A DNA stretch of 64,000 bases from positions 116,064-180,063 of the forward strand of contig CANRFA010000001.1 in the NCBI GenBank assembly GCA_947629775.1. Reading direction: 5' to 3'. This DNA comes from an uncultured Oscillospiraceae bacterium. Its GTDB lineage: Bacteria > Bacillota > Clostridia > Oscillospirales > Oscillospiraceae. The notes beneath the pieces are model-generated. The model made no database searches. It was not told where the DNA came from and saw only the letters and a program-made list of their open reading frames with translations. Of the stretch, positions 26,388 to 35,051 are shown piece by piece (position 1 is the stretch's first letter; each line of letters starts with the position of its first letter). The position numbers were made by a program, and so were the translations under genes.

Positions 26388-28508
26388 ATGGATGAGAAAC
26401 CCAGGCTGGAGAATCTGCTGACCAGGGAGGAGTACGAAGACGTCCTGAAGATCGTAAAGAAGAGCAACTCGAACAACGAGGAGCATATGCGAAAGGTGCT
26501 TCTCTGCCAGGCCTGCCTGCTCAAAGCTGAGCGGGAGGGGAATCGGGAGGAACTGCTCGCCCCGGTGCGGGAGACACTGAAAGAGATGCAGAAGGCGGGC
26601 CAGCTGGACGGAGAGTGGTGGTATGCCTATGGCCTTCTGGAGCAGCTCGAAGGAAATCCGGGCGAGGCGCTTGAAGATATGCAGCTTGCCGTGGTTCTGC
26701 TGGTGGATCCGGCCAAAGCCCAGGCCCGGCTGAACATTCTGAAGAAACTGAAGAAGGAAAGTGACGCCTCAGAGGAGAAGGCGCTTCCCTCCGGAACAGC
26801 GGACCCGCAGGCAGAGGAGACCGGCCTGCCTCTTACGATTCTGGAGCATTCTCCTTATTTCGAGGGAGAGGGGGACGGCGAGGGCCTGCTGATGGAGTGG
26901 CTGAAGCGGTGTTACGGGCGGCGGCCCGAACTGGTGCGCATCGGGGAGGACAGGGATCAGGACCTTCCGGCCTGCTTTGCCCGGATTCCTTCCCGGGAAC
27001 GGACCGGACCCGTTCATATGATTACCTTGGGGCTGGGCAACCGGGAGATGGACGTCTCCCGGGCAGGGGACCAGAGGGATCCCCGTCCGGCCGACCGCGC
27101 GGAACTGATCTTCCGCTTTCCGTGGAACGCGGACTTTCGGCGGGAGTCCGGGGAAATGCTGCTGGCCGCGCTGGACCTTGTGAGAGAGATCCTGAAGGCC
27201 GGCGGCTGGATCATCCCCGGCGAAGTACTGCCTTTCCCCCAGCCGGCGGGACCCTTTACCGCCCTGCTCATCATACAGTGGAAAGAGATGAACAGCCGTG
27301 TGTTCACCCCGCTGGGCAGCACGCCTGTAGCGTTCTTTGAGGGCGTATTCCTTTTGCCGGAAGAGGTGGAGTACTGCAGTATGGACACCCGGACGGCGTA
27401 CCTGCCGGACCGGTTGAACAAGGTAATCTCCACGGATCCCTCCCGCGGCTCCATTGCACCTGCGGCTCAGGCCTTCGGAGCGTCCAACCGCAGAGGCGGA
27501 GCTGCGGGCTCCATGCAGGGGAACCTGGAGGAGCTGCGGAGGACTCTGGACAGGAAACACTTCGCAAGGGCCATCTACGCCATGGAGAAGATCCCGGAAC
27601 GCAGCCGTACCTACACCCACTTCCTTCTGTGGGCGGAGGCCCTGTACGGGGTGAGCAAAGGTACCGGTACGGGAGAGCGGATGCAGACGATCCTGGATCA
27701 GCTCAAACGGCGGGGCTGCATGGATCCGGAATGGGAGTGGCTGTACGCTCTGGCGTTGAAGCGGCAGGAACGCTGGGAGGAAGCCTGTTTCTGGCTGAGG
27801 CTGGCGCAGAAGCGGGGATCGGACCGGCCATTGCAGAGCGAACTCGTGGAATGCGTGGCCATGGTGAACCGCACCCGCAGGTACTCGGACGCGGAATACA
27901 GGGAACTGGAGTCGCGCGTCCGGAAGCGGATGGCCAATCCCTACCGGATCAACTGCTGGATGCGGGACAGCGTAGGGAAGTCGGATTACCGGGTGTACCC
28001 TCTGAAAGGCAAAGAGGAAGATCACTGGCAGGCCCTGTGTACCTGCGGCGTCGGTTCCGTACTCACGCCTCTGCCGGATGGCGAGGACTTTGAGCGGGTG
28101 GAACTGGTGCTGAGCCTCCCGGAGGCTCCGGAGATGGGAACTGTCTACCGGGAAACGAAATGGGGATGCCAGGTGGCGAATATCATGTCCCAGACAGTCC
28201 GGACGGCCTGGGGCGGATACAGCCTCCATCCGGGCACCTGGAACCCCTTTGACGAGGGCAACAGGATACCCGGGTTCGCGGGATACATGATCACCCGGCT
28301 GCCGGAGGGGACGGGAGAGTCCGAGGTGAAGCTGAACGACAAAACCACGGTCCGCTTCTATCGCCTGATGTTCCTGATTCCCGAGGAGATGATTTTCCTC
28401 GGACGCTGTCCGGACATGGCGAAGGAGATGGCGGAAGAGCTGCGGAAAGTGCCCTTCGGCCTGGAAGGAATCCGGCCCCCCGCGCTCCCTTCCCGGCCGC
28501 AGAGCTGA
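26388..28508 (+). CDS. TPR / tandem SUFU-like protein, shorter paralog
   Basis: 706 residues, same architecture as the gene at 16029 without the long linker: TPR-like ~1-125 sharing the LDGEWWYA(K/Y)GLL motif, SUFU-like unit ~205-340 (ITLGLGN, AELIFRFP), TPR-like ~375-520 (FARAIYAMEKIPERSRTY, CMDPEWEWLYALALKRQERW), and a second SUFU-like unit ~545-700 (CTCGVGS, VELVLSLPEA, FYRLMFLIPEEM). No export signal. AAAGGAG precedes ATG 26388. The shared order and motifs show that the two genes came from one duplication. Role unknown. Confidence 0.78.
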   Translation: MDEKPRLENLLTREEYEDVLKIVKKSNSNNEEHMRKVLLCQACLLKAEREGNREELLAPVRETLKEMQKAGQLDGEWWYAYGLLEQLEGNPGEALEDMQLAVVLLVDPAKAQARLNILKKLKKESDASEEKALPSGTADPQAEETGLPLTILEHSPYFEGEGDGEGLLMEWLKRCYGRRPELVRIGEDRDQDLPACFARIPSRERTGPVHMITLGLGNREMDVSRAGDQRDPRPADRAELIFRFPWNADFRRESGEMLLAALDLVREILKAGGWIIPGEVLPFPQPAGPFTALLIIQWKEMNSRVFTPLGSTPVAFFEGVFLLPEEVEYCSMDTRTAYLPDRLNKVISTDPSRGSIAPAAQAFGASNRRGGAAGSMQGNLEELRRTLDRKHFARAIYAMEKIPERSRTYTHFLLWAEALYGVSKGTGTGERMQTILDQLKRRGCMDPEWEWLYALALKRQERWEEACFWLRLAQKRGSDRPLQSELVECVAMVNRTRRYSDAEYRELESRVRKRMANPYRINCWMRDSVGKSDYRVYPLKGKEEDHWQALCTCGVGSVLTPLPDGEDFERVELVLSLPEAPEMGTVYRETKWGCQVANIMSQTVRTAWGGYSLHPGTWNPFDEGNRIPGFAGYMITRLPEGTGESEVKLNDKTTVRFYRLMFLIPEEMIFLGRCPDMAKEMAEELRKVPFGLEGIRPPALPSRPQS

Positions 28509-28593
28509 AGAGGGCGGAAAGACGCCGGATCGCGGGGCGCCGGCGCCTTTCTGGAACGACGGGCAGAGTCCGGAAGCAGAGGCGGAGGAAGAC

Positions 28594-29925
28594 ATGGATC
28601 TCTTTTCCTGTATGGCAGAACAGAATCGGGAGCGGGAAGCGCCGCTGGCCGCCCGCATGCGGCCCAGGACTCTGGAGGAAATCGTGGGCCAGGAGCATAT
28701 CCTCGCTCCGGGGAAGCTGCTCTACCGGGCCATCAAAGCGGACCGGCTGGGTTCCATTCTCCTGTACGGGCCGCCGGGAACGGGCAAGACCACCCTGGCG
28801 AAGGTCATCGCCAACAGCACCAGGGCGGATTTCCGCCAGGTGAACGCCACGGTGGCGGGGAAGAAGGACCTGGAGAGCGTGGTGGAGGACGCCACATACA
28901 ACCTGGGCGTCTCCAACCGGCGTACCATCCTCTTCATCGACGAGATCCACCGCTTCAACAAGGGACAGCAGGACTACCTGCTGCCCTTCGTGGAGGATGG
29001 CACCGTGATTCTCATCGGGGCCACCACGGAAAACCCGTACTTCGAGGTCAACGGCGCGCTGCTCTCCCGCTCCCGGATTTTCGAGCTTCGCCCCCTCTCC
29101 ACGGAGAATCTGCTGGTTCTTCTGGACCGGGCCCTCCGGGACGGAGAGCGGGGGCTGGGACATATGCGGATGGATGTGGAGCCGGAGGCGGCCCGCTTCC
29201 TGGCGGAGGTGGCGGACGGAGACGCCCGCAGCGCCCTCAACGCGCTGGAACTGGCGGCCCTCACCACGGACCGGAGCGCGGACGGATGGATCCACGTCAC
29301 CCTCCCGGTGGCGGCGGAGTGCATCCAGAAGCGGGTGATCCGGTATGATAAGAGCGGGGATCAGCACTACGACGCCATCAGCGCCTTCATCGAGAGCATG
29401 AAGCACTCGGATCCGGACGCCACGCTCTATTACCTGGCCCGCATGGCGGAGGCGGGCGAGGATCCGAAATACATCGCCCGTCGGATCATCGTCTGCGCGG
29501 CGGAGGACATCGGGCTGGCGGACCCCCGTGCCCTGGAGGTGGCGGTCAACGCCTCCCTGGCGGTGGAACGGGTGGGCATGCCGGAAGGGGTCAAGGTGCT
29601 GGCCGAGGCGGCGCTGTACATGGCCTGCGCGGAGAAATCGGACACGGCGGGTCGGGGCATTTCCGAGGCTCTGGCCGAGGTCCGCGCCTCGGGGAATCTG
29701 CCCATTCCGCCCTTCCTGCAGGACGCCAGCTACGCGGGGGCGAAGAACCTGGGACGGGGCGTGGGGCTGAAGGACATCCATCGCTTTCCCCACCACTTTG
29801 TGGAGCAGCCCTGCCTGCCGGAGCAGCTGCGGGACCGGCGCTTCTTCCATCTCTCCGGCACCGGGGAGGAGGAGCGGATCCGCGTGTATTTCCGGAAGAT
29901 CGGCTTTGAGAAGTACCTGCAGTGA
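28594..29925 (+). CDS. rarA: replication-associated recombination protein A (RarA/MgsA AAA ATPase)
   Basis: 443 residues. AAA+ ATPase related to clamp loaders that acts at stalled replication forks. RMRPRTLEEIVGQEHIL, Walker A GPPGTGKT (59-66), Walker B ILFIDEIHRF, sensor 1 IGATTENP, and the MgsA C-terminal tetramerisation region with YKxIARRIIVCAAEDIGLADP-like sequence. Full length. Confidence 0.95.
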   Translation: MDLFSCMAEQNREREAPLAARMRPRTLEEIVGQEHILAPGKLLYRAIKADRLGSILLYGPPGTGKTTLAKVIANSTRADFRQVNATVAGKKDLESVVEDATYNLGVSNRRTILFIDEIHRFNKGQQDYLLPFVEDGTVILIGATTENPYFEVNGALLSRSRIFELRPLSTENLLVLLDRALRDGERGLGHMRMDVEPEAARFLAEVADGDARSALNALELAALTTDRSADGWIHVTLPVAAECIQKRVIRYDKSGDQHYDAISAFIESMKHSDPDATLYYLARMAEAGEDPKYIARRIIVCAAEDIGLADPRALEVAVNASLAVERVGMPEGVKVLAEAALYMACAEKSDTAGRGISEALAEVRASGNLPIPPFLQDASYAGAKNLGRGVGLKDIHRFPHHFVEQPCLPEQLRDRRFFHLSGTGEEERIRVYFRKIGFEKYLQ

Positions 29926-29935
29926 TGGAAGCAAT

Positions 29936-29979
29936 GCGGCGGACGGATCCCGGGACAGGGGTCCGCTCCGCCGCCTTTT
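29936..29979 (+). terminator. terminator between converging rarA and sigF
   Basis: A long stem (29936-29951 with 29958-29974) is followed by CTTTT; its right edge abuts the sigF stop codon. Confidence 0.75.
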
Positions 29980-30698
29980 CATCCCGCCACCAGGGCCGTA
30001 CGCAGTTTCTCCAGGGCCCGCCGTTCCAGACGGGAGACCTGGACCTGGGAGACCCCCACGACCCGGGCGGTCTGCACCTGGGTCATGCCCCGGTAGTAGC
30101 GCAGCAGCAGGATCTGCCGCTCCTTCTCCGGCAGGGCGTCCAGGGAGGTGCGCAGGCTGAGACGCTCCAGCAGTCCCTCCTCCTCGTTGCCGGCGGTCAG
30201 CACACCCTCCAGCGTGAGTCCATGGCTGCCGGTCTCCGCCTGCAGGGAGACGACGGGGTCCGCGGCGGTCTCGGCCGCCGCGATCTCCTCGGCCGTGAGG
30301 CCGGTATCCTCGGACAGCTCGGAGAGCGTAGGGTCCCGGCCCAGGGCGGCGGTCAGGCGCTGACGGCTGGTGTGGATAGCCAGCCCCTGTTCCTTAAGCC
30401 CCCGGCTGACCTTTACCGGTCCGTCGTCCCGGAGAAAGCGCCGGATCTCCCCCGCGATCTTCGGCACCGCGTAGGTGGAAAACTGCGTCCCGAAGTCCGG
30501 ATCGTATCCCTGAACCGCCTTGAGGAACCCGAGGCAGCCCAGCTGGTAGAGGTCGTCCGGCTCCACGCCCCGCCCCATGTAGCGCCGGGCCACGCTCCAG
30601 ATGAGACCGTTGTTTTCCAGCAGAACCTGTTCGCAGGCCTGGGAGTCCCCTTCCCGGGCGGCCCGCAGGGCGGCGGCAGGGGAGGGGGACCCGCTCAT
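29979..30698 (-). CDS. sigF: RNA polymerase sigma-F factor (forespore)
   Basis: 239 residues. Region 2 contains DDLYQLGCLGFLKAV and TYAVPKIAGEIRRFLRDDG; region 3 has LTAALGRDPTLSELSE; region 4 ends with TQVQTARVVGVSQVQVSRLE. Directs early forespore transcription and is held inactive by SpoIIAB. ATG 30698 overlaps the spoIIAB stop (ATGA), which fixes the start despite a longer open frame. Third gene of the spoIIA operon. Confidence 0.96.
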   Translation of the reverse strand: MSGSPSPAAALRAAREGDSQACEQVLLENNGLIWSVARRYMGRGVEPDDLYQLGCLGFLKAVQGYDPDFGTQFSTYAVPKIAGEIRRFLRDDGPVKVSRGLKEQGLAIHTSRQRLTAALGRDPTLSELSEDTGLTAEEIAAAETAADPVVSLQAETGSHGLTLEGVLTAGNEEEGLLERLSLRTSLDALPEKERQILLLRYYRGMTQVQTARVVGVSQVQVSRLERRALEKLRTALVAG

Positions 30699-31138
30699 GG
30701 CCGCTGGCGGCGGGCCACCTTCCGCCGCATGACGACCAGAGTGCCCCGGCCGGGGCGGGAGATCACCTGCAGGGAGTCCATGAAGCTCTCCATGATGGTA
30801 AAGCCCATCCCGGAGCGCTCTTCTCCTCCGGTGGTAAAGAGCGGTTCGCGGGCCTTCTCCACGTCCGGAATGCCCACGCCCCGGTCCCATACCCGGATTT
30901 CCAGGGTGTTTTCCTCCAAAATACACATGCGCAGGATGATGGGACCCAGACGGTCCGGATAGGCGTGGACGATGGAGTTGGTGACCGCCTCGCTGACGGC
31001 GGTGCGGATGTCGTTGAGCTCCTCCAGTGTCGGGTCCAGCCGGGCGGCGAAACAGGCGGCCACCGTACGGGCGAAGGATTCGTTGGCGGAGCAGCTGGGA
31101 AACTCCAGGGAAACCCGGTTTTCCGGTGATGTTTTCAT
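30695..31138 (-). CDS. spoIIAB: anti-sigma F factor SpoIIAB
   Basis: 147 residues. GHKL-type kinase and anti-sigma factor: N box EAVTNSIVHAY, G1 box WDRGVGIPD, G2 region GEERSGMGFTIM. Phosphorylates SpoIIAA and binds sigma-F. AAGGAGG lies directly before ATG 31138. Confidence 0.96.
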   Translation of the reverse strand: MKTSPENRVSLEFPSCSANESFARTVAACFAARLDPTLEELNDIRTAVSEAVTNSIVHAYPDRLGPIILRMCILEENTLEIRVWDRGVGIPDVEKAREPLFTTGGEERSGMGFTIMESFMDSLQVISRPGRGTLVVMRRKVARRQRP

Positions 31139-31202
31139 ATGTAAACCTCCTTGTTTGTGGGACGTCGCGCCCTCCGGTCCGTCCGCCGGAGGGCGTCGCG
31201 CA

Positions 31203-31511
31203 TCAGGCCTCAAAGCGGATGATGCGCTGCAGACCTGCGGCCCGGAAGACCCGGTCCGCCTGGGCCGGGGTGTGGACCACCTTCATGGACCCCTGCACCT
31301 GGCGCATGCGCCGCCAGGCCCGCAGGAGCACCGCGATGCCCGAGCTGTCCGTAAAGGTCAGATCCCGCAGATCCAGCGTCAGTTCCCGGGGGAGAGCGGC
31401 GTCGATCTCCTCGTCCAGGGTCCTCATGACCGCCCGGGCCTGGTGGTGGTCCAGATCCCCAGAGACGCTGGCCGTCAGCTTGCGGTTGTCTTCTGTGCAT
31501 GTCACAGGCAT
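31203..31511 (-). CDS. spoIIAA: anti-anti-sigma factor SpoIIAA
   Basis: 102 residues. STAS domain with the phosphorylation site in FTDSSGIAVL (the second Ser, S57, by analogy with the B. subtilis site). The unphosphorylated form releases sigma-F from SpoIIAB. AAGGAGG precedes ATG 31511; upstream in-frame sequence is not protein-like. A TATAAT on the minus strand near 31542 may be the -10, but I see no clear -35 or sigma-H box. Confidence 0.94.
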   Translation of the reverse strand: MPVTCTEDNRKLTASVSGDLDHHQARAVMRTLDEEIDAALPRELTLDLRDLTFTDSSGIAVLLRAWRRMRQVQGSMKVVHTPAQADRVFRAAGLQRIIRFEA

Positions 31512-31691
31512 TGGGATGCCTCCTTCCTGTTGTTCCGCGTCCATTATAGGGGGACGCCTGTGCGGATTCTGCCACATTGAAGCGGGGAGCGGACGGATTT
31601 TCCCCAGGTCAGCATGCCCGCGTTTCCGGCGGAGTATTCCTCTGCGGGCAGATTTTTCCTTCGCTCTCCGGCTCGGCAAGACGCCGGAAGG

Positions 31692-31722
31692 CAAAAAGCC
31701 CGCGACCGGAGAGGCCGCGGGC
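31692..31722 (-). terminator. minus-strand terminator (second of a tandem pair)
   Basis: On the minus strand GCCCGCGG...CGCGGGC is followed by TTTTTGC. Confidence 0.75.
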
Positions 31723-31790
31723 AGGTGGAGATGGTTGCCGGCAGGTAGAAGAGGAGAACGGGCGGGGCCGGAAGGAAGCGGGATCAGACA

Positions 31791-31821
31791 GAAAAAGAGC
31801 CTTCCGCTTCAGGCGGAAGGC
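31791..31821 (-). terminator. minus-strand terminator after the 213-residue membrane protein
   Basis: On the minus strand GCCTTCCGC pairs with GCGGAAGGC (9 bp), followed by TCTTTTTCTG. About 70 bases separate it from the next terminator. Confidence 0.85.
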
Positions 31822-31887
31822 CCGTATGTACGATGAGAAAGGGATCGGGCAGGATCCGGCTTTGTCCGGTTCCTGTGGAGCGGGAGA

Positions 31888-32529
31888 TCAGGAGGCGAGG
31901 ATGTTCTGCCAGAGCCTCCAGGAGGGCTCCCAGTTTTTGCGCAGGTTCTCCGCCCGGCAGTCCCGCAGGCCCAGCCAGTAAGAGCCGTCCACCGGCGTCT
32001 CCCAGGGGATCACCATGTTCTCCAGGTCCCGGGCTCCCTCGGCCGGTTCCGTCCCGTCCTTGTAGAGAAACAGTTCCGCATAGGTCTGAAGACCCTCCGG
32101 GTCGTCCGTCAGGAAGAGGGCGCTGTCCAGAACGGAGAGGTCCGCCTGCAGAGACATGGCGTGGGCGGTGGCTTCCTCGTTGGAGGGGCCGTTGGCCATC
32201 AGGTCCGTCATGTTCAGGTTGTACTGCAGGAGGTGTACGACGGTTTTGCCGTCCCCGTTCACGTCTTCCCCGTACTGCGCCAGGTCCGTCTCCACGGCTT
32301 CCGCCTGTTCGTCCGTCAGTTTCACGGCGCTCACCCAGGCTACCGCGTAATCCGGCCTGACCTCAGACAGGGACTGGAAGGTAAAAAAGGCGATGACCGC
32401 CGCCACAATGACTCCAATCAGTACGTGGATCCTGTGGTAGTCCCACCAGTTGGCCATCCGCTCCTTCCGGGGCAGCTGGCGGTTGTGTTCCCGGATCCGG
32501 TCCGCCTCGGTCTCAAAATCCTTTGGCAT
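31888..32529 (-). CDS. single-pass membrane protein, function unknown
   Basis: 213 residues. A charged N-terminal ~45 residues (FETEADRIREHNRQLPRKER, then WWDYHRIH) precedes one membrane segment (VLIGVIVAAVIAFFTF, ~47-62); the rest is an outside soluble domain rich in Asp/Glu with no recognised motif. Topology N-in. GGGAGGG precedes ATG 32529. It lies between the sigma-F operon and the nudix/pgcA genes, with its own tandem terminators downstream. No function assigned. Confidence 0.75.
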   Translation of the reverse strand: MPKDFETEADRIREHNRQLPRKERMANWWDYHRIHVLIGVIVAAVIAFFTFQSLSEVRPDYAVAWVSAVKLTDEQAEAVETDLAQYGEDVNGDGKTVVHLLQYNLNMTDLMANGPSNEEATAHAMSLQADLSVLDSALFLTDDPEGLQTYAELFLYKDGTEPAEGARDLENMVIPWETPVDGSYWLGLRDCRAENLRKNWEPSWRLWQNILAS

Positions 32530-32580
32530 TGTGTTCCCTCCCTTGCGCACCCGGATGAGGGAACCGGAGCGCGCTGATTT

Positions 32581-32706
32581 TCAGAGTCCGCTTCCCGTGG
32601 CGCAGTCCACGCGCACCAGCCCGAAGCGATTGTCCTGTCCGCGATACCCTTCTGCCAGACAGGAAGAGCAGGTGACGCCCCATACAGAACTGCGCAGAGC
32701 CGTCAT
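32581..32706 (-). CDS. candidate 41-residue small protein coupled to the nudix gene
   Basis: Its ATG (32706-32704) overlaps the stop of the nudix gene as ATGA. The product has a CSSC pair near residues 13-16, one further Cys, and a Gly/Arg-rich second half. There is no separate promoter, and the coupling to the upstream gene is the main support. It could also be a chance frame in GC-rich DNA. Confidence 0.35.
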   Translation of the reverse strand: MTALRSSVWGVTCSSCLAEGYRGQDNRFGLVRVDCATGSGL

Positions 32707-33161
32707 GACCGATCCCCCTCTTTCCGGAGAGCCAGGAAGGCCTCGATCTGTATGCGGTTCATGGAGGAGAGGGGAGAGGGAAGGGCGTCCACCGGGTAGA
32801 ACCCCATGGAACGGGCCTCTCCATCCAGCGAGGCCAGGGTACCGGTGAAGTCATGGCAGAGATATACGATATCCACACCGCAGACCTCATCGCCATTGGG
32901 GTAGATGTGATGCAGCGCGGGACCGGAGAAGACTCCCAGCAGGCTCAGCTCGCCGGCCTCCAGGCCGCACTCCTCCCGTAGTTCCCGGCGGGCGGCCTCT
33001 TCCACCGTCTCGTCGATCTCCACCCGGCCGCCGGGGTAACTCCAGGTGCCGTCGTCTTGGCGCTGCTGCATCAGGATGCGGCCCTGGCTGTCCTCCAGGA
33101 TGATGCTCGCCCCGGTCTGCACCAGCACCGGCGTGCCGTTGGGCGCGGTTCGCGTTTTCAT
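32703..33161 (-). CDS. NUDIX hydrolase
   Basis: 152 residues. The Nudix box begins in the GGRVEIDETVEEA segment (near residue 44) and continues into RRELREECGL, giving G-x5-E-x7-REUxEExGU intact. It hydrolyses nucleoside-diphosphate-linked substrates; this MutT-like group is often involved in nucleotide-pool cleaning or ADP-ribose breakdown. ATG 33161 overlaps the pgcA stop by 4 bases, so it is the second gene of the pgcA operon. Confidence 0.9.
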   Translation of the reverse strand: MKTRTAPNGTPVLVQTGASIILEDSQGRILMQQRQDDGTWSYPGGRVEIDETVEEAARRELREECGLEAGELSLLGVFSGPALHHIYPNGDEVCGVDIVYLCHDFTGTLASLDGEARSMGFYPVDALPSPLSSMNRIQIEAFLALRKEGDRS

Positions 33162-34852
33162 CCCTGCAGATAGCGCTCCTGCAGGGCCGCCAGCACCCTC
33201 CGGTTGGTTTCCTGGGCCTCCGCTTTCGTGGAAGCGCGGGCGGAGAGATAGATCTTCAGCTTGGGCTCCGTACCGGAGGGGCGCACCAGGGCCTTGGCGC
33301 CCTCCATGCGGAACTCCAGCACGTCGCTGCGGGGCAGATCCAGAGCGACCCCCTCGCCGGTCAGATAGTCCGAGTGGCCGGTGACGGGAAGACCCGCCAG
33401 TTCCGTGGGAGCCTGGTCCCGGAGCGTCTTCATGATGGTCCCCATGCGCTCCATGCCGTCCTCTCCTTCAAAGGCGAAGCTGGAGAGGGCGTTCTGGTAG
33501 CAGCCATAGGTCCGGTAGAGTTCCTCCATGCCCTGGGCGAGCGTCATGCCCCGGCCGCGGTACCAGGCGGTCATTTCGCAGGCCAGCATGCTGGCGTTGA
33601 CGGCGTCCTTGTCCCGCACGTGGGATCCGGAGAGGTAGCCGTAGCTCTCCTCAAAGCCCAGGATGAAGCGTTCCGCCTCGCCGTCCCGCTCCAGCAGCCC
33701 GATCTGTTCCCCGATGAACTTGAAACCGGTGAGCACCCGGCGCAGTTCCACCCCGTAACGCTCCGCCACCGCGTCCGCCATGTCCGTGGAGACGATGGTG
33801 GTGACCGCCACCGGGCGAGCCGGCATGGTGCCGTTCTCCAGGCGCCGGCGGCACAGGTAGTCCAGGAGCAGAACGCCCATCTCGTTGCCGGTGATGAGGG
33901 TGTAATCGTCGCCGTCCGGCACGGCCACGCCCATGCGATCGCAGTCCGGATCCGTGCCCAGAAGCAGATCCGGATGGCGCCGGCGGCACAGGTCCAGGCC
34001 CTTCTCCATGGCCTCCCGGATCTCCGGGTTGGGGTAGGGGCAGGTGGGGAAGCGTCCGTCCGGCTTCTCCTGCTCCGGTACGACTGTGACATCCGTGATC
34101 CCGATGCGTCTCAGAATCCGGGTGACGCACTCCAGACCGGTGCCGTTTAAGGGGGTATAGACCACCTTCAGATCCAGGCGATCGCCGCCGGCCACGCTCT
34201 GCTTCTGCACGGCGTCCAGAAAGGCGTCCAGGCAGTCCTCCCCGATGTACCGGATGCCGCCGCTCCGGATCCCTTCCTCCAGAGAGACCAGCTTCACATC
34301 CTCGAAGGGATCCACCTGTTCGATCTCCTTCAGCACGGCGGCCGCGATCTCCAGCGTGATCTGGCAGCCGTCCTGGCCGTAGACCTTGTAGCCGTTGTAC
34401 TTTGCGGGGTTGTGGCTGGCGGTGACGCAGACGCCGGCCCCGCAGCCCAGGTACCGCACGGCCCAGCTGAGGGCGGGCGTGGGTTCCAGACGGGGATAGA
34501 GCCAGGCCTGAATGCCGTTGGCCGCCAGAACCCGGGCGGTCTCCCGGGCGAAGAGGTCGCTTTTGACGCGGCTGTCATAGCTGATGGCCACCGCCCGGGG
34601 TACGCCCTCCTCCTGGAGTAGCCAGTTGCACAGGCCCTGGGTGGCGCGGCGCACCACGTGGATGTTCATGCGGTTCGTTCCGGCGCCCAGCACGCCCCGC
34701 AGGCCCCCGGTCCCGAAGGCCAGGTCCCTCCAGAAGCGGTCCCGGATCTCCTCTTCGTCCCGCTCCGGGTCCAGGGCGGCCAGCTCCGCCGCCAGATCCG
34801 GATCTTCCGTGGCGCGCTCCTTCCAGAGCGCGAATCGTGCCATGATGTCCAT
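33158..34852 (-). CDS. pgcA: phosphoglucomutase/phosphomannomutase
   Basis: 564 residues, the length of Firmicutes PgcA. The phosphoserine loop is TASHNPAKYNGYKVY with the active Ser at residue 146; the Mg-binding loop is GTDPDCDRMG, the sugar-binding loop GFEESYGYL, and the phosphate-binding loop RPSGTEPKLKIYLS. Interconverts glucose 6- and 1-phosphate for UDP-glucose and envelope sugar synthesis. AGGAGG precedes ATG 34852. Confidence 0.95.
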   Translation of the reverse strand: MDIMARFALWKERATEDPDLAAELAALDPERDEEEIRDRFWRDLAFGTGGLRGVLGAGTNRMNIHVVRRATQGLCNWLLQEEGVPRAVAISYDSRVKSDLFARETARVLAANGIQAWLYPRLEPTPALSWAVRYLGCGAGVCVTASHNPAKYNGYKVYGQDGCQITLEIAAAVLKEIEQVDPFEDVKLVSLEEGIRSGGIRYIGEDCLDAFLDAVQKQSVAGGDRLDLKVVYTPLNGTGLECVTRILRRIGITDVTVVPEQEKPDGRFPTCPYPNPEIREAMEKGLDLCRRRHPDLLLGTDPDCDRMGVAVPDGDDYTLITGNEMGVLLLDYLCRRRLENGTMPARPVAVTTIVSTDMADAVAERYGVELRRVLTGFKFIGEQIGLLERDGEAERFILGFEESYGYLSGSHVRDKDAVNASMLACEMTAWYRGRGMTLAQGMEELYRTYGCYQNALSSFAFEGEDGMERMGTIMKTLRDQAPTELAGLPVTGHSDYLTGEGVALDLPRSDVLEFRMEGAKALVRPSGTEPKLKIYLSARASTKAEAQETNRRVLAALQERYLQG

Positions 34853-35023
34853 AAGAGACCTCCTCGTGTGATTCCATCCTCCGCGCCGGCAGCCCGGAGG
34901 GCAGATCCGGTACGGCTGCGTAAAAAACGGACAGCGGAGACTGCCCGGTCAGAAAGGCAGGGAGAAGCGGACCGTGGAGGATCCCGCGCAGGAAACCGGG
35001 GGTATCCATGTCCGGTCGTCCCC

Positions 35024-35051
35024 ATCTTACCATGCAAACCGATGATGTCAA
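35024..35051 (-). promoter_or_regulatory. pgcA operon promoter
   Basis: Minus strand TTGACA (35051-35046), 16-base spacer, TAAGAT (35029-35024), about 170 bases before pgcA. Confidence 0.65.
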
